Source: Gracilaria domingensis (lineage: Eukaryota > Rhodophyta > Florideophyceae > Gracilariales > Gracilariaceae). Taken from it: a stretch of 49,332 nt of DNA. Shown here piece after piece: positions 1-10,300 of the stretch. Each line of letters begins with the position of its first letter. The first letter of the stretch is position 1. The position numbers were made by a program, and so were the translations under genes. The notes under the pieces were generated by a model. It was not told the DNA's origin. It was given only the letters and a program-made list of their open reading frames with translations, and ran no database searches. The stretch is taken from NCBI GenBank assembly GCA_022539475.1, contig VCMS01000062.1, positions 1 to 49,332 on the forward strand, given 5' to 3'.

Positions 1-1548
1 GTGAGGAAGACATGGATCCGTACGGCTGACTTAATAAGTTCCGCGCTTCGGTCAGGTGGGCACTTCATTATATTCTGTGCCATGGCACAGTTTCATGTGT
101 GGCACAGGATACTTTCGGAAACGGCGAGTACGAAAGATGAAGCTGGAAGCGAAGGTAAACCAGAACTCATGCCTTCGTTTAAAGTGGATGCGAATCCACT
201 GGTGTTCATCCGGGATCGCAGTAATGTTGGAGGGAATCCACGGAAGTTTGGGATACAGCCCGTAACGGAGTACGCCGTTCATGGGGTGAAGCGTGGATTG
301 CGACCATCGGAGGAAGCCAGTCTTACTCCATTTGAGGAGAACAATTTCATTCCTTCCACTTTCCCGGCTAACAGGAATGTAATTGACCGGGTGCCCAAAC
401 CGAGGGCGGGGGAGTGGTTGACATGGAAGGTACATGAGCCAGGTAGCTCAGTACCAGGTGGGCAGTACATAAGACCGGAGCAGAAGTCGAGGGAGTTGAT
501 GAAGGAGTTGATATGTCGCTTCACAAGACCGGGTGATCTTGTCATGGACATGTTCGCGGGAACTTTTTCTACGGGTATGGCGTGCCTATCGCTGACAAAG
601 CATAGGAAGTTCTTGGGGTGCGAGAAGAATAGGCCATGTTTCAGCCATGCGAAGCACCATCTAACGACTCTTATGGCCGAAGTTATTCGGGGGGGGAAGA
701 ATGACATCCTGGTTGAACAGGAGGTGGTGGATGCGGCTTCAACGACCTATGAACGGGTTCCACATCGGGACCGAGGTCGGCTTGAATGGGAGGCTCCATT
801 TGGTTACCCCCAGTACCAAGTGATGCCTGGACATATTACTCAGTTCCTAGGAAGATACTGGAAGGACTGGGACTTTGTCGACAAGTGTGGAGAGCGTACT
901 GTAGATCTTTGGGAGGAGAAGTACCGAGGAGCTCTGAATCTTATGGATATGCATATGCTGTTGACTGTTGAAGCCAATCGATATCGCTTACATATAGCAT
1001 CTTCTAAGATCCGACATCCCCGTGCTGGTATGGGGGTGTTCACGGAACATAAGATATTGGCTGGGGAAACTATCTGTCATTTCTATGGAACTTTGGTATA
1101 CACGGATCTGACGAACCGGAAGGAAAGACACTTAACGTATGGAAGTGGCTGTCTCGGAGCAACTCCAGTGCGGTACAAGTTGTTTTCTATGATGGTCACT
1201 GTGACTGGTACGGAGTTTCTGCACCTGAGGAACAGACCAGGACAGGCTCAGGATAGAAAGGAGAGCGAAGTCTACATTGTCCCGGCGCCTTTTTGTATCG
1301 GGGGCTACATTAACGACGCCGGATATCATGCCGGGGATCCCGATTTATCGGAGCCCCGGTCAAACAGGACTCGAAGTGCCAATGTGCAGGTGGTGGAAGC
1401 GAAGTCCGTGATACAGTTCAAGTCAGACCTTTCTAACTATGCTCTACTTCGTTGTAGAGCAGTAAGAGATATTGAGAGGGGCGAAGAGTTGTATTTCGAC
1501 TACGGAGAGCAGTACGCCTGGGACTGGGCTCTGACATTGGAGCAATAG
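1..1548 (+). CDS. DNA amino-methyltransferase-SET domain fusion (5' partial)
   Basis: Two writer domains lie in one open frame of 515 codons that enters from the left edge, so the true start is outside the window. Residues 1-210 look like a beta-class N4-cytosine/N6-adenine DNA methyltransferase. In that class the catalytic DPPY motif precedes the AdoMet motif. Here GGHFIIF (19-25) matches the segment after DPPY, and MDMFAGT (182-188) with FLGCEKN (204-210) matches AdoMet motif I. DPPY itself would lie upstream. Residues about 335-510 look like a SET lysine methyltransferase: RAGMGVF (341-347), GGYINDAG (434-441), SANV (459-462) and GEELYFDYG (494-502). No introns are visible. The predicted role, methylating DNA and histone or other protein lysines, is inferred from the families. 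The gene is followed by a coiled-coil ORF and a convergent transposase, so it may be transposon cargo. Domain calls are good; activity is unknown. Confidence 0.75.
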   Translation: MRKTWIRTADLISSALRSGGHFIIFCAMAQFHVWHRILSETASTKDEAGSEGKPELMPSFKVDANPLVFIRDRSNVGGNPRKFGIQPVTEYAVHGVKRGLRPSEEASLTPFEENNFIPSTFPANRNVIDRVPKPRAGEWLTWKVHEPGSSVPGGQYIRPEQKSRELMKELICRFTRPGDLVMDMFAGTFSTGMACLSLTKHRKFLGCEKNRPCFSHAKHHLTTLMAEVIRGGKNDILVEQEVVDAASTTYERVPHRDRGRLEWEAPFGYPQYQVMPGHITQFLGRYWKDWDFVDKCGERTVDLWEEKYRGALNLMDMHMLLTVEANRYRLHIASSKIRHPRAGMGVFTEHKILAGETICHFYGTLVYTDLTNRKERHLTYGSGCLGATPVRYKLFSMMVTVTGTEFLHLRNRPGQAQDRKESEVYIVPAPFCIGGYINDAGYHAGDPDLSEPRSNRTRSANVQVVEAKSVIQFKSDLSNYALLRCRAVRDIERGEELYFDYGEQYAWDWALTLEQ

Positions 1549-1798
1549 ATGAGTTCAGTAGCGAATAGAAAGTAAATATGCTTGTGAGTGTTGCAGCTGC
1601 CTGCAATACGCGTTGTTGTACATGTACACTGGAGCTCTTCATCTGTAACGGCGATATTTGCGACCCATTGGGCACCTCAAATTCCTAAAAAGCAGGAACT
1701 GCGGAGTCTCCCGGAATATCTGAACCATGCACCCCCCCCCCCCACCCCCTCCCCCCTCCCCAACAATTTCGTTTCATTACCCTGTTTATCTCCACAGC
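1549..1798. other. Intergenic stretch with a strong splice acceptor before the next ATG
   Basis: This short gap holds a C-rich tract (about 1729-1760) and then a pyrimidine-rich run ending in CACAG at 1793-1797, one base before ATG 1799. That is a good 3' splice-site context. A possible donor (GTGAGT) is at 1584-1589. An intron abutting the start codon is also seen in the zinc-finger gene at 15 kb. The pairing of donor and acceptor is a guess. Confidence 0.35.
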
Positions 1799-4190
1799 AT
1801 GGGTATAACGCCGAGAAAGCGAAATAGTACGCAGCGGAACAAGAGTGGACAGAAGAAGAGAAGAGCATCGGATGATACGAATCAGGCTACAAGCACCGCA
1901 CTTCTAAACGGAAGTCGTCCTCGACGAAGGAGAGAGTCAGTGGGCGTCCTTCTACAGGACCCTCTCGCCCATCTCACAGCGGAGCGTCTTCCGGGATTGC
2001 GTCAAGAATTCGTGGATCAGCGAACGATGTCGTGCCGTCAACTGCCGATAATGCAAATCGTGCATCTGTCTCTGCTCCTCAAGAAGATGAGGTAACTCGC
2101 CCAGCGGGTCAGGACAGGAGGGCATGACAACTGGAACCGAAGAGGTTCGTATGACACCCAAACCTTCATGTCCCCGGCCGATATCGAAGACCGGAGCTAC
2201 TGGGGCGCGGGTTACGCCGCCCAGTGGATCTGGACAACAAGGGACAATGACGAGAAGTCGTGAGAGTCCTAGTATATTAAGATCGTCACGTCCATCCCTC
2301 TCTTCTAGAACTGGGGCCGCTATGAATCGTATCATGCCTCGCAATGGGTCCGGACAAGGGAGAAACACAATAAGAAATCGAGAGACAACTGATAGACGAG
2401 TTACTTTTCGACCTTCCCCTCTTTCCAGAACGGGGGCCGTTGCAGCTCGTACGAGGCCCAATTCATCTGATATACCATGCCATGGAGGAGGACATACACG
2501 GGAGTTGGAGCTCGGAGCCGTGCCAAGGGTGGACACAGAACGCCTGCAGCCTCTCGTGGCTAAGGCTATGGCACATGAGGATAGTTCCGATAACGAAATA
2601 ACACCGAATCCTGCGGCATTACCGGGGCCTGTCGCCGAAGAAGCTAGGGAAATAACGGAAGATATCCAAACTGGTGTGAATTCAAGCTCTATGAACAGAC
2701 CTGATCTTTTAAATGAACTGAATTGCTTGAAAGAAAAGGTTAAGACGCTACAAGAGGACTTGATGGTTCGGGGAATTCTAGTGAAGGTCGCCCAAGAGCA
2801 GATTACGGCTTTGAAAAAGAGGCTTGAAGAGAAGGATCTAGTCATTGAAGGGCTAAGAGGGGCACTGAAACAGGAGGGAGATAGGAGTACACGTGCTGGT
2901 GAACCTGGGCAGACAGGTCGAAAGAAGCATAAAATTGAGGTGTGCGACGAGTTTCGAGGGGTTGCTCGAGCAGTGTATCACAACATGCTGACGTGGGCAA
3001 GGAGAAAACAAGTGAGCTATGGCTCGAAGGTGAGTCGCTCACCCGAAATTGGGGTAACCGTGCCGAGAAGGTGGAAGACGCAACTGAGAGTGGGGAAGGG
3101 CTTATTGAGCCGGAGGAAGGTGGTTCATACATGGTTCCTAAAAACCCCGTGGAGCTCTTGGGCAGTTTTGGCATGTTCACACCGTCGGTAGAGGGGGGGC
3201 CAGATGCTTTGCTGAAGAAAATGGTTGAAAGCGAGTTGAAGGAGTTGAGCTGGAAGGTATTAGAAAAGCATCTCTTACCGACAGGTGTATACTGGAACTT
3301 TGTGCAGATATGTGCCTTAGGCAGAGAATGCGGCAGACCATGAGTGACGTCGTGGGCGTTCGTAAGAGAAATACGAGGGATAAACTATTTCTGCTCCTGG
3401 GGTACGATCTGATTTGGAGAAGAACAAAGCTGGTAGAAGAGAATGCTGACGAACTCACAATGCAGTTGAAGGAAGCGCAGGAGAACATACTGCGTCTTGA
3501 CGAAAATGGTGTACCGAACACTTCATGGTGGAGAAAAGCCCCATTTGTTCGTCTAAAGTACTCCAATGCGGACAATGTCGAGGATATGCCGACGGAAGAT
3601 CAAGACTTGTTCTTCCGAAACCGTGTCGGGGTACAAGTGCTGAAGGAGTTTATTGGGTATGATGTGGAAGACAAGGATACGGGCAACTTTTTAGATGGCA
3701 CAATACTGTTGCTCGCACGTTTGGACGCTTTGGTGCTGACGGTTGTGAGCCTTCTAAGTACGGATGTGTCAAGGGGTGGCCAGAGACAGAAACTGTTTAC
3801 AAAGAAGTTTGCTGAACTGCTACCTCTGTGTTTAAAGAATGTTCTGGGGGATGTTAGGCAACATGTCTTGAGGACCAATTCCAGGAGTTTCATAATTTTG
3901 GAACGACAACGGAAGATTGGACTAAGGTTCTTGGTAATGACATGAGAGAGGCTACATTTGGATATCGAATGCCGTCGAACGGAAGACTTTACCTCACTGT
4001 GAAAGAACAATTTTTTATTGACAGTGTGAGCCGAAGATTGGGGTCTATTAGCGATTGCTTCGTTGGTGAATGCGAGGAAGGGGATATGGAGTTCAAGGAA
4101 ATGGACATGAACGATTTCGGAATTAACACAGGATCACAAGAAAAGGCACCACAAGGTGAACATGTAGAAGATGGAGCCCTTAATGTTTAA
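1799..4190 (+). CDS. Unknown coiled-coil protein gene, open over several frames
   Basis: I do not recognise the family. Five successive open stretches run on the same strand: 1799-2095 (basic, starting MGITPRKRNS), 2124-3191, about 2942-3343, 3310-3945 and 3942-4190. The second has a basic, Ser/Pro/Arg-rich first half and a clear coiled coil at 2694-2880 with leucine heptads (LLNELNCLKEKVKTLQED). One frame change is explained by a candidate 62-nt intron at 2940-3001 (GT...CTGAC...AG) that joins the frames in phase. The other changes may be introns or frameshifts. The gene sits between the methyltransferase-SET gene and a convergent transposase whose 3' end meets it at about 4190. It may be the second protein of the same element, comparable in position only to the accessory gene of CACTA-type transposons. 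The exon structure is unresolved. Confidence 0.4.
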
Positions 4191-7100
4191 GGCTGTACAA
4201 GATCAACGTGCTCAGTTGGTCCTTCATCTGAATCATGATAGAATCGATTGATGTAGAATCGGTGTTGGAACCATTGAAGTGGAGGACAAAAAGGTGGAGC
4301 AGGGTAGTTTGATCGAACAACATGGACAGTTCCCTGTAGTGCAGAAGCCGGAACCATCCCGTACCAAGGAGTTAACTCTACGATAGTCTCCGCTTTGGAA
4401 TGACGAGGGAACGGAAGAGTGTGGTTCTTTTCATCGTTTGTAGCCCACCGTAAAGATATGCATTTCAATATGTGGTCGATGTTTGTTGCGGGGGGTAAAA
4501 CCTCGAAATACCGGACGAATGCCACCTCTGGTGCGGTAAGTGCAGAATCAAGGAGAGATATTCGAATCAGAGCGACTACCTGGGCAACCCAAGTCTCTGA
4601 ATCTTCTCCGCTTACCAATACAGTGGAAAACTTTGGCTTTCTACTGGGACCAAATGCTGTAGAAGCGAAGACACGTTGGATGATGGGGTATTTGGGTCGT
4701 CCCAGCTTAAGTGCCTTAGAAACGAATCGAAGTGTTCAAGAGTCGGAACGAAACCGCCTTTCACGAGGGCCGAATTCACCAGAGTTATCCTTGTCTTTTC
4801 TGGGAAGTATGTAATAGAGTGCTCATCCAGTGTTTCTTTCACGAGACTGAGGAAAGGAGGAAGGGCCTGTTCACCAATTTGATCAAGAATCGACCTTGTG
4901 TCCGTACTTGAGAACATTTCTCTAACAGCAGTCCATGTTTTTGAACTGGACATACTTGAAACACAATGTTGAAGAGCTCGTAAAGTGAAAGAACGCCCTC
5001 TCATTGCAAACCGAGGAAGCTGTGTGGAAGTTCCTGGTAAACCTGGATTACGCTGGTAAGGAGTATTGCCATTCCATTGCTTTCTAACATGTCCGTGCTC
5101 AATGGAGCGAATAGTCTCCTCCACAGCCGTTGCTGTTCTTCTGGACGTCTTTTTGTAGTGTCTTTTAAATAGCAGGTGTGCATGTTCGTATATGCCTGCG
5201 TCGTAATACTTGATACTTCCCAGACGGCGAATATCGTCCACGAGATGATCGAGAAGATGAAACTTCAGGTTCCAGTCTGGAGGGATGAAAATCCGCCAGA
5301 GTCTTTGTTGCGGAACGCTTGAAGGCTTCAATCTCCGAACTAAGACACAGGAGAGAGCTTTCAGTCCAATACGGGTCACGATTGTATCTGAATAAGGTCG
5401 AGAGCAAGTCCGAGTACTGAGAGAAAACGGTTGTGATTGGGGCAACGTCCTGTTCTCCACAGCATATGTCAAAGAATGCTCCTATGAAGGGAAAGACCAT
5501 GTCAAGTGCTTTGTAGTTTTTGGCCTCCAGCATTCCACGGAGACCGTCTTTCGTGAAGATACCATTCAAAGATTTGCCTTTCTCCTGCGTGGAGAAATCG
5601 ATATGTAAACCTTTGGCAGGAGAATCGCGTTCTATGGCAGCTAGAATTGCGTTTGCATGGTTGAGGAGTTGGGTGCGTATCGTTCGAAATGAACGCGATG
5701 CAGATGTTCCTAATGTGGTGCACAGGGTGTCTGACTGCAGTCTCTCGATTGTGGCCGTTTTTATCAACTTTGAGATGCCGAGATGCAAGTTGTGTAATGG
5801 TTCGAATGAGAACAGACTGTATGGAGACAATCCCGGGATCATTCCAAGGCTTACGGAAGTTTCGAGGAACGAAGGAATGAGAGATATGGAATTTGAACGC
5901 ATCAGAGTATCCGCTTGAGATCTCCTCTCCCTCGCACGACGTGGACGTCTTTCCGCCTCGTCTTTTTGTGCATGTTGCAAGATAGCTGTGTATGTCTTTC
6001 GGATGCTTTTCGTGTGCTTTTGAGAACGTCCGTTGAATGAGGTGGGAATAGGACTGCATAAAGATGAGCGAGGGGCTTTGCATCTATGACACGGGCTTTC
6101 CGTTTTGGTGCCATGAAGAATAGACAGAATGTCCTTAGCCTCAGGAATATCCGCACAATAACTTGCAAGCAGAGGATGGCACACTCGACTTAGTTTGTCT
6201 TCGCCGATGAACTGAAAACCTTTCTGCGTGAGATTTAGAATGGGCTCCAGGACTTGACGAAGAGATTCTTGAAGGATTTGCATCCTGGACTCGCGTAGAG
6301 ACTTGCTAGAAACAAATGGCATTGCGTCTGCTTCAGATGCGGAAACCTCGATCAGTGTGGTAGGGAAGTATGCCACTACTGTGAGGTCATCACGGATACA
6401 CTTACGGCGAAGCTGGTCGGAGAAGTTGAGAAATATGAGGTGAAGAGGATAGGCGGTAACCGATGTTTGCTTTAGAGTTGTTGAAGACTTATCGGTGTAT
6501 ACCTGCAGAAGACCTACGAAAGATTCACTGTAACTTATTTCTTGGGAGTACCACACTATTCTACTATCCAAAGAGCCCATGACCATTTCCTTAAGTTTTG
6601 AGGTGGCGTCTCTTGCGAGAGAGCCGGACATGGGGTGAGATATTTTCGTGGAGTGGGTCTGAGGTATAGGGTGGAAGAATGTGTTTTCGTTTTAGCCAAC
6701 TGGAGCTGTTTCACAAGTGTCTGAACGGGGTCTCTCGTGTAGAGGGTGGCGCTGAACTTACATCCTTCTGGCGAGACAGTTCTGCGATTGAAACCGTCCT
6801 TTGAGGCGTATCGTTCGAAAATGGCCTTCTTCAGTTCTGTACAGCGCTTGGAACTTGTTATGCTCTCGTTGAATCGCTTTTGCGAGAATCGCGGGTCCCG
6901 AAGTAGCCCAATTAGCTCGTCCGCCTCACGATGACCAAGGTTGGAAGCTACTGAAGCCAGACAAACCGTGAGATAATCCATATGCAAATCACCGAGGGCC
7001 TCTCAGAAGGCACTGGGCGGGAACTGCTTCCGTGTTCTCGCTCTAATGACGCGGGAGCCGGGGAAGGAGAAACACAATGCGAAGTGTCCGGAATGGGAGG

Positions 7101-7361
7101 GGCGCACGGAGTGGGGTCGACGATGTCCTCGGACACTGGAAGCTCGGGAAGGCGACAAGGGGCAGTGACCGTTTCGGAAGATGCGGGCGCGGGTGCGGAA
7201 AGCTTGAGACGCTTGCTTCTCCGAATGGGCCGGCTATTGTCGTCTTCCAGCGCTGCTTTCAGACGAAACGGGCAATGGTTGACATGCTGTTGAAGGGATA
7301 AGACTCCTCGGCGAGTAACGAAGGGGCACCCACGCTTCTTATGTGTACAGTAGTAGACCAT
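4187..7361 (-). pseudogene. Plavaka-like (CMC superfamily) DNA transposase, split over frames
   Basis: The natural start is the ATG at 7361, which opens MVYYCTHKKRGCPF, a C2H2-type zinc finger (C, C, H, then H or C) as found at the N terminus of Plavaka transposases. Open stretches then follow in order: to 6948, 6987-6556, 6631-5165, 5472-4612 and 4618-4187. Family-like signatures are NLGHREADELIGLLRDPRF, a YPLHL...RRK block, RVCHPLLASYCADIPEA followed by CHRCKAP, FEPLHNLHLGISK, KFHLLDHLVDDIRRLGS with YEHAHLLFKRHYKKT, and a C-terminal VPASALQGTVHVV...FYINRF. The total of about 1,000 codons is normal for the family. The frame changes near 6960, 6600, 5310 and 4640 look mostly like single-base shifts, so this copy is probably inactive; short introns remain possible for some. 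The assignment rests on recalled family patterns, not on a search. It is convergent with the coiled-coil gene. Confidence 0.6.
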
Positions 7362-7457
7362 GGGAAGAAGAATTGAACGAGAAACGACGACAAAGACTGC
7401 AAGGGAAGGGCGTCCGAAGGGAGAAGGAGGTCGAGCGACAGTCAAGATCGACGTCAT

Positions 7458-8170
7458 GCTGAGAACGGAGAATATATTTTGAGTTTAAATCACGTGCTTT
7501 CGTTCAAAAAGGAACGTAGGTACACGTCGACCTCAACACAAGGGTGTACTTCTCGTATTATCTACCACTGGTTATAAACCTGTGGTTTCGCAACGTTGTA
7601 CGCTGTACACCTGTCCAATCTCGCACAGAAAAATAAATCTCTTCCCTCCGCCGCCGCCGCCGCGCCTCCGACGTCCGACCTTCCCTTACCGTCGTGATCC
7701 GTGCCATCCACATCCTCGCGTTATACTCTCCTCCGTCCTTCTTTTTTCCTCCCTGTACTTTATGGAGGTTCCTTAAAGTAGAGGGCGGAAAAGAGTAGGA
7801 CGGAGTCATCCGTATCTCACGGATGTATTCCGTGCAGTCTTTTCGTAGGTTCTCTTCCATATTCTTCTATGTATCTTTGCTCTAAACTAACCCATCCTCA
7901 CCACGTTTTTTCGCGCTATTCGACATGTAAACGGCAGAAAATAAGCTTTGGGTTACCGGGTTCCCGTTTTCAGCCTCCAACTCGTTCCATTTGTTCAACT
8001 ACGTTCTGCTTACGATATGTTCCATCTTGTTCTACGTCTTGCTACTAACATTGACGTGATTGAAGGTAACCACTATTTGACGTGCGTCCTTTGTATTTCT
8101 TCCGACGTCCACAACGACTGTAAGTACGCAACCAGTTTCATTTCGTCTCTCAAGATCGATCTCTGACTGC
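7458..8170. other. Stretch without a supported gene upstream of the transposase
   Basis: Only short ORFs are present, several of them mutual shadows. A GCC/CCG-rich microsatellite lies around 7645-7675. Nothing here looks conserved. By position it may be the promoter and 5' leader of the minus-strand transposase. Confidence 0.5.
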
Positions 8171-8192
8171 TCGTGTAACCTATCACGCGGTA

Positions 8193-8640
8193 TTGCCGAT
8201 CTTGGTTCACTTTGTTGCGCCATAGGCGTCTCTAGCTTCTCGCATCTTGCGCTACTTTTGGTTTGTTGGCGATCTTGGTTCCGCCATAGACTCTTCTCTC
8301 TTCTCGCGTCTTGCGCTGCTTTTGGTGTATTGGCGATATTGGTTGATATTGGTTGACTGGCTCGGGCGATAGGTTCATCATTGGCAATCTTGGTTGACTA
8401 GGTTGCGCCATAGGATGGTCTCTCTCTTATCGCGTCTTGCGTTACTTTTGGTGCATTGGCGATATGGTTTGACTTGGTTGCCTCATAGACTCGCCTCTCT
8501 TCTCGCGCCTTACGTTGATCTTCTTGTATTGGCGATCTTGGTTGACTGGCTTGCGGGATAGTCGATTCTGGTACTTGGTTGCGACATAGGCTGCTCTCTC
8601 GTTTATCGCATTTTGCGGTATGTTTGCTGCATGGGTATTC
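8193..8640. repeat. Diverged direct repeats around the motif TTGGCGATCTTGGTTGAC
   Basis: Copies or near copies of the 18-base motif occur at about 8193, 8266, 8330, 8381, 8456 and 8529, spaced roughly 50-75 bases apart. Most are accompanied by CGCCATAGG-like and CGCGTCTTGCG-like blocks, so the whole unit is repeated and not just the motif. The array lies about 800 bases upstream of the minus-strand transposase start. CMC-type elements carry subterminal repeats bound by their own proteins, and this array would fit that role. The function is inferred. Confidence 0.6.
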
Positions 8641-8926
8641 TTGGTGTCGTTGCTTGTGAGTTCTCGCTTCGACACCTTTCGCGGTTTACGATGATATGGT
8701 GGGCTGGTAATCTAACCGATCCCTTTCCTGCTTCTTCTTCCGTTTGCGAGTTACCAGGTCCCTCGACTTTTCTAGCGCAACGTTTCTGTTTTGTTTTATC
8801 AATGGTACGTTCCATCGCATTTCAAATGTACCTAACGGATCATTGACTAACTTATGGATACTTTCTGCTTGCGTATACAGGTAAATGACTTTTGATGCGG
8901 ACGTAGCTCACGAGTTGCAGGTGCAG

Positions 8927-9079
8927 GTTCCTCAAGTAGGGAACCATGCATCTGGGCATGGTTCCCTACATGAGGAACGGAGAGGATGAAGCGCTTCGCG
9001 CCTCATCCTCTCGGAGTGCGTATGTGTTCTACCGTTACCGCAATTTGGTGCAGGTGCCCTCTGCGGCATCTGCCGCAGA
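8927..9079. repeat. Three consecutive strong hairpins
   Basis: Hairpin 1 pairs 8927-8949 with 8956-8978 (23 bp, one mismatch, 6-base loop). Hairpin 2 pairs 8980-8994 with 8998-9012 (15 bp, one mismatch, 3-base loop). Hairpin 3 pairs 9060-9068 with 9071-9079 (9 bp, perfect, 2-base loop). They follow the direct repeats directly. Confidence 0.8.
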
Positions 9080-9838
9080 TTGCGCCTACACCCGATCCAT
9101 CATGGGGAAATGGTACATGTAATATAGCGAAGTAGTGGTTAGCAAAAGCGGTCGATAGAAGAATAGATACGAATAAAACGGTATGATTTCATAATGGGCA
9201 TCATCTGTACTAGCACCAGTATTCCATGCGTTGCAGGGTATCATTCCGAGGTATCGTGTAATGTGCACCTTAATGGAAACTGAACCTAGACTTCGCGAAA
9301 TACAGTTCAGGTAGCCCTCGACTAAAGAACTAGCACGAGTGGAAAACCCACCAGTATTTACTGCACAGCGATTCTGGACGACCCAAGCAATTATCTGCAG
9401 ATTTTGAAATAATTGATCTCGATATTTTTTCAAAAAATTTACTGGACGACCCTTGCCAATTTCTGGACGACCCTCGCCAAAAACTAGCATCTGCAAGAGA
9501 CAGACGAAGTGATCCGACTCTGTATAGAGTTTTGCCGTGTTTACAGAAACCCGTGCATTACCGTTGGAGGATCTCGCCCCGCTCCGGGCACAGTGCCGAG
9601 GAGACCCTACCCGTCGCGTGTGGGTGTTGTTTGGTTGTTGTTTTCTGTTGCTTTCCCTCTCGGTACTACACCTGTCGTTGGTCGTGTTTCATCGTTGCCG
9701 ATACCACCCCATCTCTGAAGTTTCTCATCGTTTCCTCACGACGTGGCCTAGCACCTCCGTAGGTATAGCCAGTTGCCACTTCGGCCTTACAACCGAATTA
9801 CGGTGGTACAGAGGGCTGTGTCACTGGTCTGCCATCTC
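9080..9838. other. Stretch without a supported gene, holding three CTGGACGACCC copies
   Basis: The 11-base word CTGGACGACCC occurs at 9374, 9442 and 9463. A short minus-strand ORF spans these copies but shows no recognisable domain. Nothing else stands out up to the next ORF. Confidence 0.5.
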
Positions 9839-10300
9839 TCACGACAGCGGACCTTCGGACAGTCTGGTGGGTTTCACTCTTCCGAGTTTGCTCCACATCT
9901 GGTTGACATCAGACCGTAAAACACGGACGTCGCTCGAAACATCCCGGACACTGGCTTCATCGAGCCGTTGCCGGAGTTTCGTAATATCCCGGATGAGGCC
10001 CACTTGGGAGTTCTGCAGGATGCGAAACTGAGACTCTAATTCACGGAGGGTATACTCGTCGGGTCGCGACGACATAACGTCAACCGCTGCGGCGGCATCA
10101 GCCGCAGGTGCGGTTTCAGTTGGCCCACGAGTGGGTGGGGTCCCGTTATCAGAACGGAGGCCCCGGGAAGCCGGTTTCGGATCGCCATTGCTTGGGACAT
10201 CCAGTGCGTCCTTCGGCAACGAAGGCAAACTTGCCGGCAAGCCGGACGAACTGGGCACAGAAGCGGCACGTGGCGCGCTACTCCTGCGACGGGACGACAT
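9839..10300 (-). CDS. Coiled-coil, gag-like ORF (probable retroelement fragment)
   Basis: This 153-codon ORF has a Ser/Pro/Ala-rich N terminus (residues 1-75) and a helical, heptad-containing second half (YTLRELESQFRILQNSQ, then RQRLDEASV). The composition resembles the disordered-plus-coiled-coil start of a retrotransposon Gag, but no capsid domain or CCHC knuckle follows and no pol is attached. Upstream (10301-11240) is about 900 bases of GC-rich sequence without genes that could be a leader and long terminal repeat. It could also be an unrelated small protein. Confidence 0.35.
   Translation of the reverse strand: MSSRRRSSAPRAASVPSSSGLPASLPSLPKDALDVPSNGDPKPASRGLRSDNGTPPTRGPTETAPAADAAAAVDVMSSRPDEYTLRELESQFRILQNSQVGLIRDITKLRQRLDEASVRDVSSDVRVLRSDVNQMWSKLGRVKPTRLSEGPLS

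Noticed and set aside
1952..2845. 297-codon minus-strand ORF
   Set aside because: Antisense to the plus-strand ORF, whose coiled coil (2694-2880) has clean heptads; the minus product shows no domain.
8193..8640. CRISPR-like array
   Set aside because: Repeat copies are diverged, spacing is irregular, the 'spacers' are themselves similar, and the genome is eukaryotic.
9086..9496. 136-codon minus-strand ORF
   Set aside because: Runs through the CTGGACGACCC repeats and an AT-rich stretch; no domain and no supporting context.
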